A stretch of DNA of 33,605 nt from Methylococcales bacterium. GTDB taxonomy: Bacteria > Pseudomonadota > Gammaproteobacteria > Methylococcales > Methylomonadaceae. Each line of letters begins with the position of its first letter. The stretch's first letter is position 1. The stretch covers positions 1 through 33,605 of the forward strand of contig JAURYI010000042.1 of the NCBI GenBank assembly GCA_030654015.1. The letters run 5' to 3'. The position numbers and the translations under genes were made by a program. A model generated the notes under the pieces. That model was not told the origin of the DNA. It saw only the letters and a list, made by a program, of their open reading frames with translations, and did not search any database. Positions 25,391 through 33,605 of the stretch are shown piece after piece.

Positions 25391-25558
25391 TTGCGAAATT
25401 ATGGCTCTTATCATAAAAAAAAAGCTGCAAATTCCGATTTTGCTGGTGTTATTGATGCACTCCCGCAGTTTTCAGGTAATCGAGCGGGTATGGGAGTGTG
25501 TTACTGTCAATATGATAAACTTAATGGTGAATTAATCGCCAACGGTCATAATCAATAA
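25391..25558 (+). pseudogene. Possible gene remnant upstream of gspG
   Basis: An open frame of 55 codons from a TTG, without a ribosome site, ends in QYDKLNGELIANGHNQ. The composition looks protein-like (ANSDFAGVIDALPQFSGN...), and a stop codon lies just upstream at the start of the frame. I do not recognise a family. It may be the 3' remnant of a lost gene or a chance frame. Confidence 0.25.
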
Positions 25559-25611
25559 TAGGGTGATGATATTAATCACTTACGGTACAACATTTTTTAA
25601 CGGAGGTCATG

Positions 25612-26037
25612 ATGCACACGGTCAATCATAAAGAGTCAGGTTTTACCCTGTTAGAACTATTAGTCGTACTGGGTATTATTGCGATGCTGGCAGGCATAGT
25701 GGGCCCTCAGGTGATGAAGCACATGGGGGAATCCAAAGTGAAAGCCGCCAAGGTGCAAATTGAAGAACTGGTCGCCGCTCTGGATATGTACAAGCTGGAT
25801 TTGGGGGGTTATCCGACCAGTGAACAGGGCTTGAAGGCACTGATTGAAGCACCCGCTAATGCCAAATACTGGAACGGCCCTTATCTGCGTAAAGCGAAAG
25901 TCCCCGTTGATCCGTGGCAACATGATTATTTTTATGTTATTCCGGGTAAACATGGCAAATTTGATTTGTACAGTTTAGGTGCGGACAGTGTGGAAGGCGG
26001 TGAAGGTGAAGACAAGGATGTACTTAGCTGGGAATGA
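25612..26037 (+). CDS. gspG: Type II secretion major pseudopilin GspG
   Basis: This 141-residue prepilin has a short leader cut by the prepilin peptidase before FTLLELLVVLGIIAMLAGIVG, with the Glu at mature position 5 present. The C-terminal region has the GspG-specific calcium-loop type segment (YPTSEQGLKALIEAP...WNGPYLRK...DPWQ). It polymerises into the periplasmic pseudopilus that pushes exoproteins through the secretin. I prefer the second ATG at 25612, five bases after GGAGG; the ATG at 25609 is only two bases away. It is the first gene of the gsp operon here and overlaps gspH by four bases. Confidence 0.95.
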   Translation: MHTVNHKESGFTLLELLVVLGIIAMLAGIVGPQVMKHMGESKVKAAKVQIEELVAALDMYKLDLGGYPTSEQGLKALIEAPANAKYWNGPYLRKAKVPVDPWQHDYFYVIPGKHGKFDLYSLGADSVEGGEGEDKDVLSWE

Positions 26038-26474
26038 ACGCTAAAGGCTTTACGTTACTGGAGCTGATGGTGGTGTTGTTTATTATGGTGTTGGGATTTT
26101 CCGTTATCGGCATTAATCTTTCATCGGGTAATAACGCCACTGCCCAGCAACGCGCGGCACGCGATATGGTGTCGGCGTTACGTTTTGCGCGTGGCACGGC
26201 GTTGATGTCGCATCGGGAAACGGCAGTGACGTTTAATCTGAATGACAACAGCTACACAGTCGCTAATCGCGATAAGGTGTATATGATTCCTGAGAGTATC
26301 AAGGTGACGCTGGTCACCACGCAAAACCAGTTGCTGGGTCAAAATCGCGGCAGTATCCGCTTTTTTGCCGATGGCTCGTCTACAGGTGGCAGGGTATCGT
26401 TACAACGCGGTGAAACCGTGTGGCGCATTGATATAAATTGGCTGACAGGACACATTGAACTTGAAAACCATTAA
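26034..26474 (+). CDS. gspH: Type II secretion minor pseudopilin GspH
   Basis: This 146-residue protein has the prepilin cleavage motif KGFTLLELMVVLFIMVLG with Glu5 and a hydrophobic N-terminal helix, followed by a strand-rich GspH domain (RDMVSALRFARGTALMSHRETAV..., RGSIRFFADGSSTGGRVSL). GspH is a minor subunit near the pseudopilus tip. Its ATG overlaps the gspG stop (ATGA), and its end overlaps gspI by 20 bases, so translation is coupled. Confidence 0.92.
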   Translation: MNAKGFTLLELMVVLFIMVLGFSVIGINLSSGNNATAQQRAARDMVSALRFARGTALMSHRETAVTFNLNDNSYTVANRDKVYMIPESIKVTLVTTQNQLLGQNRGSIRFFADGSSTGGRVSLQRGETVWRIDINWLTGHIELENH

Positions 26475-26865
26475 GCAGCGCGGCTTTTCGTTGCTGGAAA
26501 TCCTGATTGCGTTTTCAATTTTGGCGGTGTCGTTAAGTATTCTGCTGAATATATTTTCTTTGGGCGTGACCAGTGCGGGCGTTGCCGAAGATTATACGGC
26601 GGCGGTACAGATTGCCGAGTCATTAATGGCTAAAACAGGCGTGGACAAACCCTTGCAGGTGGGCGAATCGGCGGGAATTATCCATGATCAATATCATTGG
26701 CAGGTTTTAGTTCAGCCGTTTGCATTGGCTTCTGAGCCGATGGAGACCACAACGTTAAGTTCTGCGCTGTTTAAAGTGCGCGTGACAGTACACTGGGGTG
26801 ATGACAAGGCGCGTAGCCGAGAAGTTAAATTAGTCACCTTGAAATTGGTTAATAAACGGTTATGA
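26455..26865 (+). CDS. gspI: Type II secretion minor pseudopilin GspI
   Basis: This 136-residue prepilin-like protein has the motif QRGFSLLEILIAFSILAVSLSILL with Glu5 and the small GspI domain. GspI nucleates the tip complex with GspJ and GspK. No ATG precedes the leader: the start must be a TTG, either 26455 (four bases after AGGA) or 26461 (ten bases after it). I keep the first. It overlaps gspJ by four bases. Confidence 0.9.
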   Translation: MNLKTIKQRGFSLLEILIAFSILAVSLSILLNIFSLGVTSAGVAEDYTAAVQIAESLMAKTGVDKPLQVGESAGIIHDQYHWQVLVQPFALASEPMETTTLSSALFKVRVTVHWGDDKARSREVKLVTLKLVNKRL

Positions 26866-27515
26866 AAGGCTTTACGCTGATTGAAGTGCTGATTGCCATG
26901 ACTTTGTTCAGCATAATGGTGGTGTTGCTGTTCGGCAGTTTACAAGTGTGTGCCAATAGCTGGCATAAAGGCGAAACAAAAATCGCCGCTGTGAATGAAA
27001 TGGCGGTGGTGAGTCATTTTTTTCAACAGCATTTAGCGACCACGCAACCGTTATTGAATACGGCTGAAAAAAACGCGGTGCAAGCCCCGTTGGCATTTCA
27101 GGGCAAACGCCAGTCGCTGCAATTTAGCTCGGCGTTTCCTGCCAGTGTCGGACGCTTGGGCGTACAACTGTTTACCATCAGTCTGAAAAAAGAAGACGGT
27201 CAGCAGAATCTTAAAGTGAACATTACGCCGCTTTCCCCGCTGAATACTAGCCAAGAGCATGAAGAGGTGGATTTGTTAAGGGGAGTCAGTGATGTTGCCA
27301 TTACTTATTTTGGTTCTGACGATGGTTTGGATAATAAACTGAGCAAAAACCTGTGGCGTGAGGACTGGCTGGAAAAAAAAGCCCTGCCGCGTTTGATTAA
27401 AATCACTATCAAACTGGATAACGGTTTGTTTTTTCCCGATATGCTGATTGCTTTAAAAATCACCGAGCCGCCTGTATTGGCTATTAACAATACAGGCACA
27501 CCCAATAATGACTAA
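26862..27515 (+). CDS. gspJ: Type II secretion minor pseudopilin GspJ
   Basis: This 217-residue protein starts MKGFTLIEVLIAMTLFSIMVVLLF, a minimal leader with prepilin peptidase site and Glu5. It continues into the larger strand-rich GspJ domain (LLRGVSDVAITYFGSDDG...RLIKITIKLD). It joins GspI and GspK in the pseudopilus tip. The start overlaps gspI (ATGA) and the end overlaps gspK by eight bases. Confidence 0.92.
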   Translation: MKGFTLIEVLIAMTLFSIMVVLLFGSLQVCANSWHKGETKIAAVNEMAVVSHFFQQHLATTQPLLNTAEKNAVQAPLAFQGKRQSLQFSSAFPASVGRLGVQLFTISLKKEDGQQNLKVNITPLSPLNTSQEHEEVDLLRGVSDVAITYFGSDDGLDNKLSKNLWREDWLEKKALPRLIKITIKLDNGLFFPDMLIALKITEPPVLAINNTGTPNND

Positions 27516-28476
27516 GCCGCAGGGTATGGCACTGGTGCTGGTGCTGTGGATATTGAGTTTATTAACCATTATGGCAGGCAGTTTCGCGCTGAGTATGCAA
27601 CGGGAAACGGTGATTGTGTCGGGGCTTAAACACAATGCGGAAGTACTGGCAATCGCAGAATCAGGCGTGGCACTCGCGGAATTTATGCTGCTGAATCCTG
27701 ACCAGAATAAACGCTGGCGAGCCGATGGCAGTATTTATCAAATCGACATGGACAATGCCAAACTCCGTATACGGCTGTTATCCGAAACAGGCAAAATAAA
27801 TATAAATCTAATGGAATTGGGCTTGCTGCAAAACATAATGCTCCGCGCACCGAGTGGCGGCAATGCGCAGTTACCGTCTGCGACCGTTAATCGCGCCGCC
27901 GCCATTGTTGACTGGCGCGATAGTGATGATTTGATGAACATCAATGGCGCGGAAAAAAAGCAGTATCAAGAGGCGGGATTAAATGTTCAACCCAGCAATA
28001 AACCCTTGCAAACGCTGGAAGAATTACAACAGGTGTTAGGTATGGATGAAGCCACGCTCAACTGGCTAGAGCCATTAGTGACCGTGTATAGCGATGCGCC
28101 GCAGGTGGATTTACAACTGGCTTCCAAAGAAGTCTTACAGCTTATCTCAGGGGTCAATGCGGGCGTGATTGACGCTTATGTCGCCGCCAGAGTGCAAAGT
28201 GCCAAATATAATCAACCTGCACCTACCTCACCTTTAGACCCGACACCGTCCACACAAAGTACGGACATCACCGCACTGACCATTGTGTCCGAAGTACAGC
28301 AGGGCGAGCAGGCAACCGCTGTGATTAACGCGCTGGTCAAAAAATCAGCAGATGCACAAGCTGCACCCTTTCAAGTGGTGAAATGGCAGACCAACACAGG
28401 CACTGTGTCATTATTCACCCCCAACATGAACCCATTAGTGGTCAGGCATTATGCTGAATCTGAATTCAACCATTGA
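27508..28476 (+). CDS. gspK: Type II secretion minor pseudopilin GspK
   Basis: This 322-residue protein is the pseudopilus tip subunit. It has the GspK-type N-terminus KPQGMALVLVLWILSLLTIMAGSFALSMQRE, which lacks Glu5, as is usual for GspK. The large alpha-helical domain follows, with the conserved IVDWRDSDD segment at about 132-140. It overlaps gspJ by eight bases and gspL by 26, all in one operon. Confidence 0.92.
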   Translation: MTKPQGMALVLVLWILSLLTIMAGSFALSMQRETVIVSGLKHNAEVLAIAESGVALAEFMLLNPDQNKRWRADGSIYQIDMDNAKLRIRLLSETGKININLMELGLLQNIMLRAPSGGNAQLPSATVNRAAAIVDWRDSDDLMNINGAEKKQYQEAGLNVQPSNKPLQTLEELQQVLGMDEATLNWLEPLVTVYSDAPQVDLQLASKEVLQLISGVNAGVIDAYVAARVQSAKYNQPAPTSPLDPTPSTQSTDITALTIVSEVQQGEQATAVINALVKKSADAQAAPFQVVKWQTNTGTVSLFTPNMNPLVVRHYAESEFNH

Positions 28477-29575
28477 TCTGGATGTTAAAACCTTTTTACG
28501 CTGGTGGGGGCATGAACTCAGCTTTCTCGTGCCTGAAAAAATACAACAGCTGCTCAGCGAGCCGCAGGGTTTTATCATTATCAGCGCGGAAAAACAGCAA
28601 TTCACCCTGAGTTATCAGCTTGGCGAGCAAGTCGAACCGTTGGCAACGTTGACCCGTGAACTATCAGCAATCGAGCAATATAAAGACTTACTGGCAACCG
28701 ATGAACGCTTGAGCAAAGCCAAGATCATCTTGCGCTTAAGTACACGCGATGCGATTCAAAAAGAATTGGCATTGCCCGTTGCCGCCAAAGAAAATCTGGA
28801 ACAAGTGGTGGCTTATGAAATGGATCGCTACACGCCTTTTAAGGCGGATCAAGTGTATTTTGCCGTGCAGAAACTACCGAAAAAACTCAATACCGACGCG
28901 GATCAGCTGAAAGTGCGCTTGATATTGACCCCAAAAGCAACACTGAATACCTTATATACCGAGGTTCACGCATTCGGCATTGTGCCGCTGATTGCTGATT
29001 ATGAAGGTTTACCTAACGATATTGAACACAGTGACATCACCTACAATTTATTACCCGCCCATTTACGCCCTGAAGTAAGCAAAATATCGCGCATTATTCA
29101 TACTGCACTCATCAGTTCAGTGTTTTTATTACTGGGCGCAGTCATCGTTATACCTGTCTGGCTGGAATCGCAAGCCGTTGATGCCTTGACACAAAAAGTT
29201 AAAAAACTGGAAAAAGAAGCCAACAGCATTAAAGCCGTGCAGTTGGAAACCGAGGCACTGAGAGAAGAAACCCAACAGTTACTGAATGAAAAAAATACCG
29301 CGCCCTCCATGCTGACCCTGCTGAATACCTTAAGCATCCTGATGAAAGATGATACCCGCCTTGCCTATCTGCAATATACAGACGGGCAGTTGCAAATACA
29401 GGGCGAATCACCGGCGGCATCCCCCCTGATTTCCGTATTGGAAGACTCGGAATTATTCAATAATGCCGCGTTTGCTTCCCCCGTCACACAGGACAGCATC
29501 ACCAAACAAGAACATTTCCAAATGACCGTTGAACCCACTAAACCCGCAACCAAGGCAGATACCGATGTCAAATGA
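28451..29575 (+). CDS. gspL: Type II secretion inner-membrane platform protein GspL
   Basis: This 374-residue protein has an actin-like cytoplasmic domain (about 1-205) that normally docks the ATPase GspE. One transmembrane helix follows near 218-235 (HTALISSVFLLLGAVIVIPVW), then a coiled-coil segment (KVKKLEKEANSIKAVQLETEALREE) and a small periplasmic ferredoxin-like domain. It starts 26 bases inside gspK and overlaps gspM by 11. Its partner gspE is not in the window, although GspL is expected to need it. Confidence 0.9.
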   Translation: MLNLNSTIDLDVKTFLRWWGHELSFLVPEKIQQLLSEPQGFIIISAEKQQFTLSYQLGEQVEPLATLTRELSAIEQYKDLLATDERLSKAKIILRLSTRDAIQKELALPVAAKENLEQVVAYEMDRYTPFKADQVYFAVQKLPKKLNTDADQLKVRLILTPKATLNTLYTEVHAFGIVPLIADYEGLPNDIEHSDITYNLLPAHLRPEVSKISRIIHTALISSVFLLLGAVIVIPVWLESQAVDALTQKVKKLEKEANSIKAVQLETEALREETQQLLNEKNTAPSMLTLLNTLSILMKDDTRLAYLQYTDGQLQIQGESPAASPLISVLEDSELFNNAAFASPVTQDSITKQEHFQMTVEPTKPATKADTDVK

Positions 29576-30173
29576 TACCCTGACTGCACAGCAACAACGC
29601 TGGTTGGCGGTTGGCTTGCTGATTGTTGTGATGTTAATCGCAGGCTTGCTGATTATCATGCCTGCGGTCAGCAAAGGACTGGAACTGAACGAAACCAAAA
29701 ACAACCTGCTGTTCAAATTGCAGCAATATGAACGCATTCTGGCAAAAAAAGAGGTGGTGCTTGCCAATCGGGATAAAATAAAACAGCAGAGCATGGAGCA
29801 GGGTTATTTTAACGGTCAGGAAACCGAAGCCGTTGCCTCGGCGGAAATGCAGGATTTAATCAAACAAATCATTGTCGGTGCAGGCGGGCAACTGACCAGC
29901 ACACAAACTATTCCAGCAGACAATAACGCGCCTGACGACACCGCTAAATTCAATCACATTGTGGTCAGAGTCAGCATGACAGGTAACAGCGAAATGTTGC
30001 GCACCGTGCTGTATAAAATAGAAACCGCTGTCCCCCTGATGATTATCGACCAGATAGACATTCGACCTATGCGCGGACGGCGCAACCGAAAAACAGGACT
30101 GGTTGATCCGACCAATGAATTAACCATTAATTTTCAGGCAGTCAGCTTCATGAGAAAGCCACCCAATGAATAG
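29565..30173 (+). CDS. gspM: Type II secretion inner-membrane protein GspM
   Basis: This 202-residue bitopic protein has a short cytoplasmic tail, one N-terminal transmembrane helix (WLAVGLLIVVMLIAGLLII), a coiled coil (LELNETKNNLLFKLQQYERIL) and a periplasmic domain. It stabilises GspL. I start it at the ATG at 29565 (MSNDTLTAQQ), overlapping the gspL end by 11 bases; a TTG at 29529 would only add an unlikely proline-rich tail. It overlaps gspN by eight bases (ATGAATAG). Confidence 0.88.
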   Translation: MSNDTLTAQQQRWLAVGLLIVVMLIAGLLIIMPAVSKGLELNETKNNLLFKLQQYERILAKKEVVLANRDKIKQQSMEQGYFNGQETEAVASAEMQDLIKQIIVGAGGQLTSTQTIPADNNAPDDTAKFNHIVVRVSMTGNSEMLRTVLYKIETAVPLMIIDQIDIRPMRGRRNRKTGLVDPTNELTINFQAVSFMRKPPNE

Positions 30174-30765
30174 CAAGCTGATAAAGACATTAAGCGTTAT
30201 TTGCCTTCTCCTGATGTCAATTATCGCACTGGAGTGGATTTACGGCAGCCGCGCACAAAAAAAACTGCTCAGTTCCAGTCATTCCCCTGAAAAACAATCA
30301 TTACCCGACCAAATGCCTGTTATTGGTCTAAACTTACAAAGTGAAGAGAGTTATGCGGATTTAGTCAATCGTCCGTTATTCATTGAAGGCAGAAGACCTG
30401 TGCCAGATACTCGGCAGGGTCAGACGACAGGCGGCACGAACGATTTTGACTGGTTATTAAGCGGTGTTTACACCAGCAAACGAGGCTCAATGGCGTTACT
30501 CACACGCACCAGCGTTCCCGCTGATTCTGCCGAGAAAAGCAGCAGTCAGTATCGGAAAGTGATTATAGGTGCTGAGATTGACGGCTGGAAAGTGGCTGAC
30601 ATCAATACCGATGCCATTATCCTCACCCAAGGCATGACAGAAAAAAAATTACCGCTCAGAAAAGTGAAGGCAAAACAACCGCAGGAACAAAACACCGCCA
30701 ACGAGATACACAGACCGACACCTGAAGCCCCTGAACCCCAGACAGAACCTGAACCGACCCAATAA
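30166..30765 (+). CDS. Type II secretion protein GspN/XpsN (GspC-like periplasmic linker)
   Basis: This 199-residue protein has an N-terminal transmembrane helix (LSVICLLLMSIIALEWIYG) and a periplasmic domain resembling the homology region of GspC (DFDWLLSGVYTSKRGSMALL...KVIIGAEIDGWKVADINTDAIILTQG). A proline- and glutamate-rich tail follows. It lies between gspM and gspD, exactly where XpsN is in the Xanthomonas order. XpsN is taken to link the inner platform to the secretin, as GspC does elsewhere. No PDZ domain is present. Confidence 0.75.
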   Translation: MNSKLIKTLSVICLLLMSIIALEWIYGSRAQKKLLSSSHSPEKQSLPDQMPVIGLNLQSEESYADLVNRPLFIEGRRPVPDTRQGQTTGGTNDFDWLLSGVYTSKRGSMALLTRTSVPADSAEKSSSQYRKVIIGAEIDGWKVADINTDAIILTQGMTEKKLPLRKVKAKQPQEQNTANEIHRPTPEAPEPQTEPEPTQ

Positions 30766-30773
30766 CTCTGAAC

Positions 30774-32927
30774 ATGACAATAATGCCCGCAATGAGAAAA
30801 ATCATAACTATAGCAAGTCTGGTGCTGACTGGTTTAACGCTGTCCAGTTGTGAGTCATTCGGTGTTAATCAGATACCTAAATTACCGTTGACTGCCGCCA
30901 CGGAAGCGGTGGTAAAACCACAGTTGCCACCCACTAAAGAGTCCATCAATAAATCGCCGATGATTGAGGTAATGCAGACTAAAAGCGAACTGTATCCTGC
31001 CATGGGCAACGCTATTTCCAGCGTACCGATGGCGAGTAAAAAAGCCAAACCAGCGGGTACAGGTGCATACACCCTTAATTTTGATGATGCCGATTTAGCG
31101 GAAGTGGCTAAAACCATTTTGAGCGACAGTTTAGGCGAAAATTATGTCTTAAGCCCCGAAGTCAAAGGTAAAGTCACCCTGCAAACCACGCAGGCACTGA
31201 CCAAAGAAGAGCTGTTGCCCACCTTGGAAATGGTGTTGCGCATGAATAATGCCGCGCTGGTCAAAGATGACAATATTTATCATATCGAACCTGCGGGCAG
31301 TGCGGTGTATACCTCCAACATCAGTGCTGGCGGCACAACCGCAGGTTATCAAACCCGCATCATTCCCGTGCGCAACGTCGCCGCCGATGAAATTGCCAAA
31401 TTATTAAAACCCTTGGTACAAGAAAAAACCATTCTGCAAACCGATAATAACCGCAATATTCTGCTTGCCTCAGGCTCATCGGATGAAATGCAGCGGGTTG
31501 TCGAAATGGTCAGCACCTTTGATACCGATGTGTTGAAAGGTCGCTCGTTTGCTTTATTCACCTTGGCGCACGTCGAACCCGAAGCGGTGATTAAAGAACT
31601 GGACGCAGTGTTTAATAATAAAAGCGGCGATAAAGACAAAGACGCAAGCTCGAGTTTTTTCCGCTTTATCCCCATTGAACGCCTGAATGCGATTCTGGCT
31701 ATCAGCCATCAGGCTCGCTACCTGCGCGATATTGAAAGCTGGGTATTCCGCTTGGATAAAGCCAATGTTGCCTCAGGCGGCGGTGTCAATGTTTACAAAG
31801 TACAACACGTTGATGCGGTTGAATTAGCCGACACCCTCAATGAAATTTTTAATTCCACACCCAAAAAGACCAAAGCACCCAAAGTAGCCGCAGGTGAAAC
31901 GGCGGGTGAAATAAGCTCGACGGGTTCAGAAAGCAGACAATCATCGGTCGGCAATGCAACCATCGCCGATGTCGCAGTCTCTAATGTGGGTAAAGTCAGA
32001 ATCATCGCCGACGAACCTAATAACTCGATAGTGATTGTCGCCACCGCGCATGAATACGAAGTCATCCGTCCGATTATCAATCAGCTCGATGTCATGCCGT
32101 TGCAGGTGTTGATTGATGCCACCATCGTCGAAGTCGATCTTAAAAATGATTTGAAATACGGAATGCAATGGTCATTTGATACGGGTAATTTTCATAACCT
32201 GTTGACCGATGTCACCTCAGGTAATTTAAAAGCCATCGGCCCGGTCACAGGTTATTCGTTATTTTATTCAGGCGGTACTGCTAAAGCGGTACTGAATGCC
32301 CTGGCTGAAAAATCGGCAATTAATGTCATTGCCTCACCGTCATTAATGGTACTCAACAATCAGGAAGCCTTTATCAACGTCGGAGATAAAGTGCCGATTG
32401 CCACCTCCCAGTCCACCAACAATAACAGCGTCAATGTCACATCCAACGGTATTTTGCCCACGAATAATGACAATGTCAGTGCGATTGTCTCCAATAACAT
32501 CCAGATGGTGGATACAGGCGTAACGCTGAAAATCACCCCGCGCGTCAATGCGGGCGGTTTGGTGTTGATGAAAATTGAACAGGAAGCCAATCAAGCCGTG
32601 CCGACAACCACGTCGTCACTGAATTCGCCCACCATTCAACAGCGCAAAATCAACAGCTCGATTGCGGTAAAAAATGGCGAAACCATTATTTTGGGCGGCT
32701 TGATTAGAGAAGAAAATGGCAGAGGACTGACAGGAATGCCGATATTAAGCGACATTCCGATACTCGGCTCACTGTTCGGCACAACCTCTAGCAGCAGCAA
32801 CAAAACAGAACTGGTTATTTTAATCACCCCGCGCATCGTGCAGAACGAAAAAAATGCCCGCGATGTCACCAATGAGTTTAAACGCAAGCTCACGGGTATT
32901 TATCAGGACACGTCATCGGTAAAATGA
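30774..32927 (+). CDS. gspD: Type II secretion outer-membrane secretin GspD
   Basis: This 717-residue secretin has a lipoprotein signal with lipobox LSSC (C26), so it may reach the outer membrane by itself. It then has an N0 domain (YTLNFDDADLAEVAKTIL...), several N1-N3 domains with serine-rich linkers, and the C-terminal secretin barrel with VPIATSQS and GLTGMPILSDIPILGSLFG, ending in ELVILITPRIV. It forms the channel for folded exoproteins. The start is uncertain: ATG 30774, 30783 and 30792 are in frame and none has a strong ribosome site. It is the last gene of the cluster. Confidence 0.94.
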   Translation: MTIMPAMRKIITIASLVLTGLTLSSCESFGVNQIPKLPLTAATEAVVKPQLPPTKESINKSPMIEVMQTKSELYPAMGNAISSVPMASKKAKPAGTGAYTLNFDDADLAEVAKTILSDSLGENYVLSPEVKGKVTLQTTQALTKEELLPTLEMVLRMNNAALVKDDNIYHIEPAGSAVYTSNISAGGTTAGYQTRIIPVRNVAADEIAKLLKPLVQEKTILQTDNNRNILLASGSSDEMQRVVEMVSTFDTDVLKGRSFALFTLAHVEPEAVIKELDAVFNNKSGDKDKDASSSFFRFIPIERLNAILAISHQARYLRDIESWVFRLDKANVASGGGVNVYKVQHVDAVELADTLNEIFNSTPKKTKAPKVAAGETAGEISSTGSESRQSSVGNATIADVAVSNVGKVRIIADEPNNSIVIVATAHEYEVIRPIINQLDVMPLQVLIDATIVEVDLKNDLKYGMQWSFDTGNFHNLLTDVTSGNLKAIGPVTGYSLFYSGGTAKAVLNALAEKSAINVIASPSLMVLNNQEAFINVGDKVPIATSQSTNNNSVNVTSNGILPTNNDNVSAIVSNNIQMVDTGVTLKITPRVNAGGLVLMKIEQEANQAVPTTTSSLNSPTIQQRKINSSIAVKNGETIILGGLIREENGRGLTGMPILSDIPILGSLFGTTSSSSNKTELVILITPRIVQNEKNARDVTNEFKRKLTGIYQDTSSVK

Positions 32928-32978
32928 TGATTGCACAGCCTCAATGCAAGTACATGACATCGAGGCTTCACACGCACT

Positions 32979-33100
32979 TATAGCTAAAGCACAATAAAAT
33001 GATGCCGTTCGTGGTGAGGTTGTCGAACCACATTCACGCTTCGACTGTTCGACAGGCTCAGCGCGAACGGTTCTGCAATCAACACAACTGCTTTTACTAC
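32979..33100. repeat. Second copy of the 116-bp dispersed repeat
   Basis: It begins TATAGCTAAAGCACAATAAA, nearly the same as the copy at 13203, and ends with the matching CGAACGGTT, AATCAA and ACTGCTTTT blocks. The hairpin between differs (GTTCGTGGTGAGGTTGTCGAA and GTTCGACAGGCTCAGCGCGAAC), so its arms no longer match well. The right terminal GCTATA is lost. It lies after gspD. Confidence 0.7.
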
Positions 33101-33101
33101 A

Positions 33102-33353
33102 TCACCCAGCAGTCCAGACATTCGGTTGCCTCCAGCCTGTAGGTAGTTTGATACCTCCGTTTTTTATGCCGATTAATAAATTCGTATAAATGGACTTATG
33201 GCTACGCTTCTTTTCATGCCAATGCTGTTTGTCGTGTTTTCTACGCGCTTCATAACTAACAGTCTGTTTATTATAAACATCACCTTTATGCTGCCCGTAA
33301 TCGTAGTCTACATAACCTGAGTTCGACCTAAGATAACAATAAAAAGCAGCTTT
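33102..33353 (-). pseudogene. 3' fragment of an unknown gene
   Basis: A minus-strand frame of 83 codons is open from a stop at 33354 to the TGA at 33102, with no ATG, GTG or TTG start in it. Its sequence is hydrophilic and protein-like (SGYVDYDYGQHKGDVYNKQ...HDKQHWHEKKRSHKS). I do not recognise it. It may be the tail of a gene cut off by the IS982 remnant that begins around 33340. Confidence 0.35.
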
Positions 33354-33605
33354 TTAAGAATCTGAAAGAATATAAGCAACCCCGCTCTGCGTCTGCAAAA
33401 ACATCCGTATTCCACGCCATAAAACCTTTGCCGACCATGGAGGACGCAGTAAGTCTTCAACAGGGTGGTTTTATGGTTTCAAGCTACACTTTACCGTCAA
33501 TGATTGTGGCGACATCCTGTCATTCTGCCTGACACGCGGCAATGTCGACGATAGAACCCCTGTGCCTTATCTCGCCAAGGACTTGATCGGTAAGCTATTC
33601 GGTGA
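33340..33605 (+). pseudogene. IS982-family transposase, decayed and cut by the window edge
   Basis: From 33376 the frame reads ATPLCVCKNIRIPRHKTF, then KSSTGWFYGFKLHFTVND, then LTRGNVDDRTPVPYLAKD and GKLFG at the window end. These are the conserved IS982 DDE-type blocks (D of VND and of GNVDD visible). A stop codon (33373-33375) precedes this frame. Immediately upstream, another frame encodes LFKNLKEYK, like the part of the family just before the first catalytic block, so about 25 bases including the first Asp seem deleted. The N-terminal third is missing, so the copy is dead. Confidence 0.75.

Noticed and set aside
32937-32972. Terminator after gspD
   Set aside because: The AGCCTC/GAGGCT stem is only six pairs with a long loop and no T tract.

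Overview
The window looks like a piece of a gammaproteobacterial chromosome. The evidence is the trigger factor-clpP-clpX order, the ntrB-ntrC pair, an Aas-type acyltransferase/acyl-ACP synthetase and a Xanthomonas-like (Xps) order of type II secretion genes. Composition is moderate GC with AT-rich accessory patches. An NAD-linked formate dehydrogenase (Fds type) and many small palindromic repeats would fit a methylotroph such as Methylococcales, or a sulfur oxidiser of the Thiotrichales. That placement is inference, as no rRNA or pmo/mxa gene is present.

Layout. 1-1300: an IS110-family element with a frameshifted transposase and a long 5' non-coding leader, the expected place of a bridge RNA. 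1307-8395 (minus strand): formate dehydrogenase genes fdsG, fdsB and fdsA, with fdsB and fdsA pushed 2.2 kb apart by AT-rich toxin-antitoxin-type genes (HicBA, a permuted papain-like hydrolase, a DUF433 antitoxin with a pentanucleotide repeat in its 3' end, an antitoxin/PIN pair). 8633-13042 (plus strand): a radical SAM protein, tRNA-Leu(UAG), tig, clpP and clpX, closed by a strong terminator. 13203-18997 (minus strand): a repeat element, a secreted DUF1566 protein, ntrC-ntrB, a hairpin-rich intergenic region holding a probable MITE, and aas.

19295-24712 is an accessory defence-type region: a HicB-like orphan, a type III methyltransferase (mod), and a type III restriction helicase/nuclease (res). 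Between mod and res lie a solitary MNT-type nucleotidyltransferase, a GIY-YIG gene broken at a repeat, and at least six REP-like palindromes. tRNA-Ser(UGA) follows on the minus strand. 25612-32927 is a tightly overlapping type II secretion operon gspGHIJKLMND, without gspE and gspF in the window. The right edge holds another copy of the 116-bp repeat, a 3' fragment of an unknown gene, and a decayed IS982-family transposase running off the end.

Functionally, FdsGBA would oxidise formate with NAD+, ClpXP and trigger factor serve protein quality control, NtrBC controls nitrogen-responsive sigma-54 promoters, and Gsp proteins build the secretion pseudopilus, inner platform and outer-membrane secretin. 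The most unusual features are the bridge-RNA leader, the toxin-antitoxin island inside the fds operon, the repeat cluster separating mod from res, and the MITE nested in a hairpin repeat. I did not find a clearly new multi-gene system.
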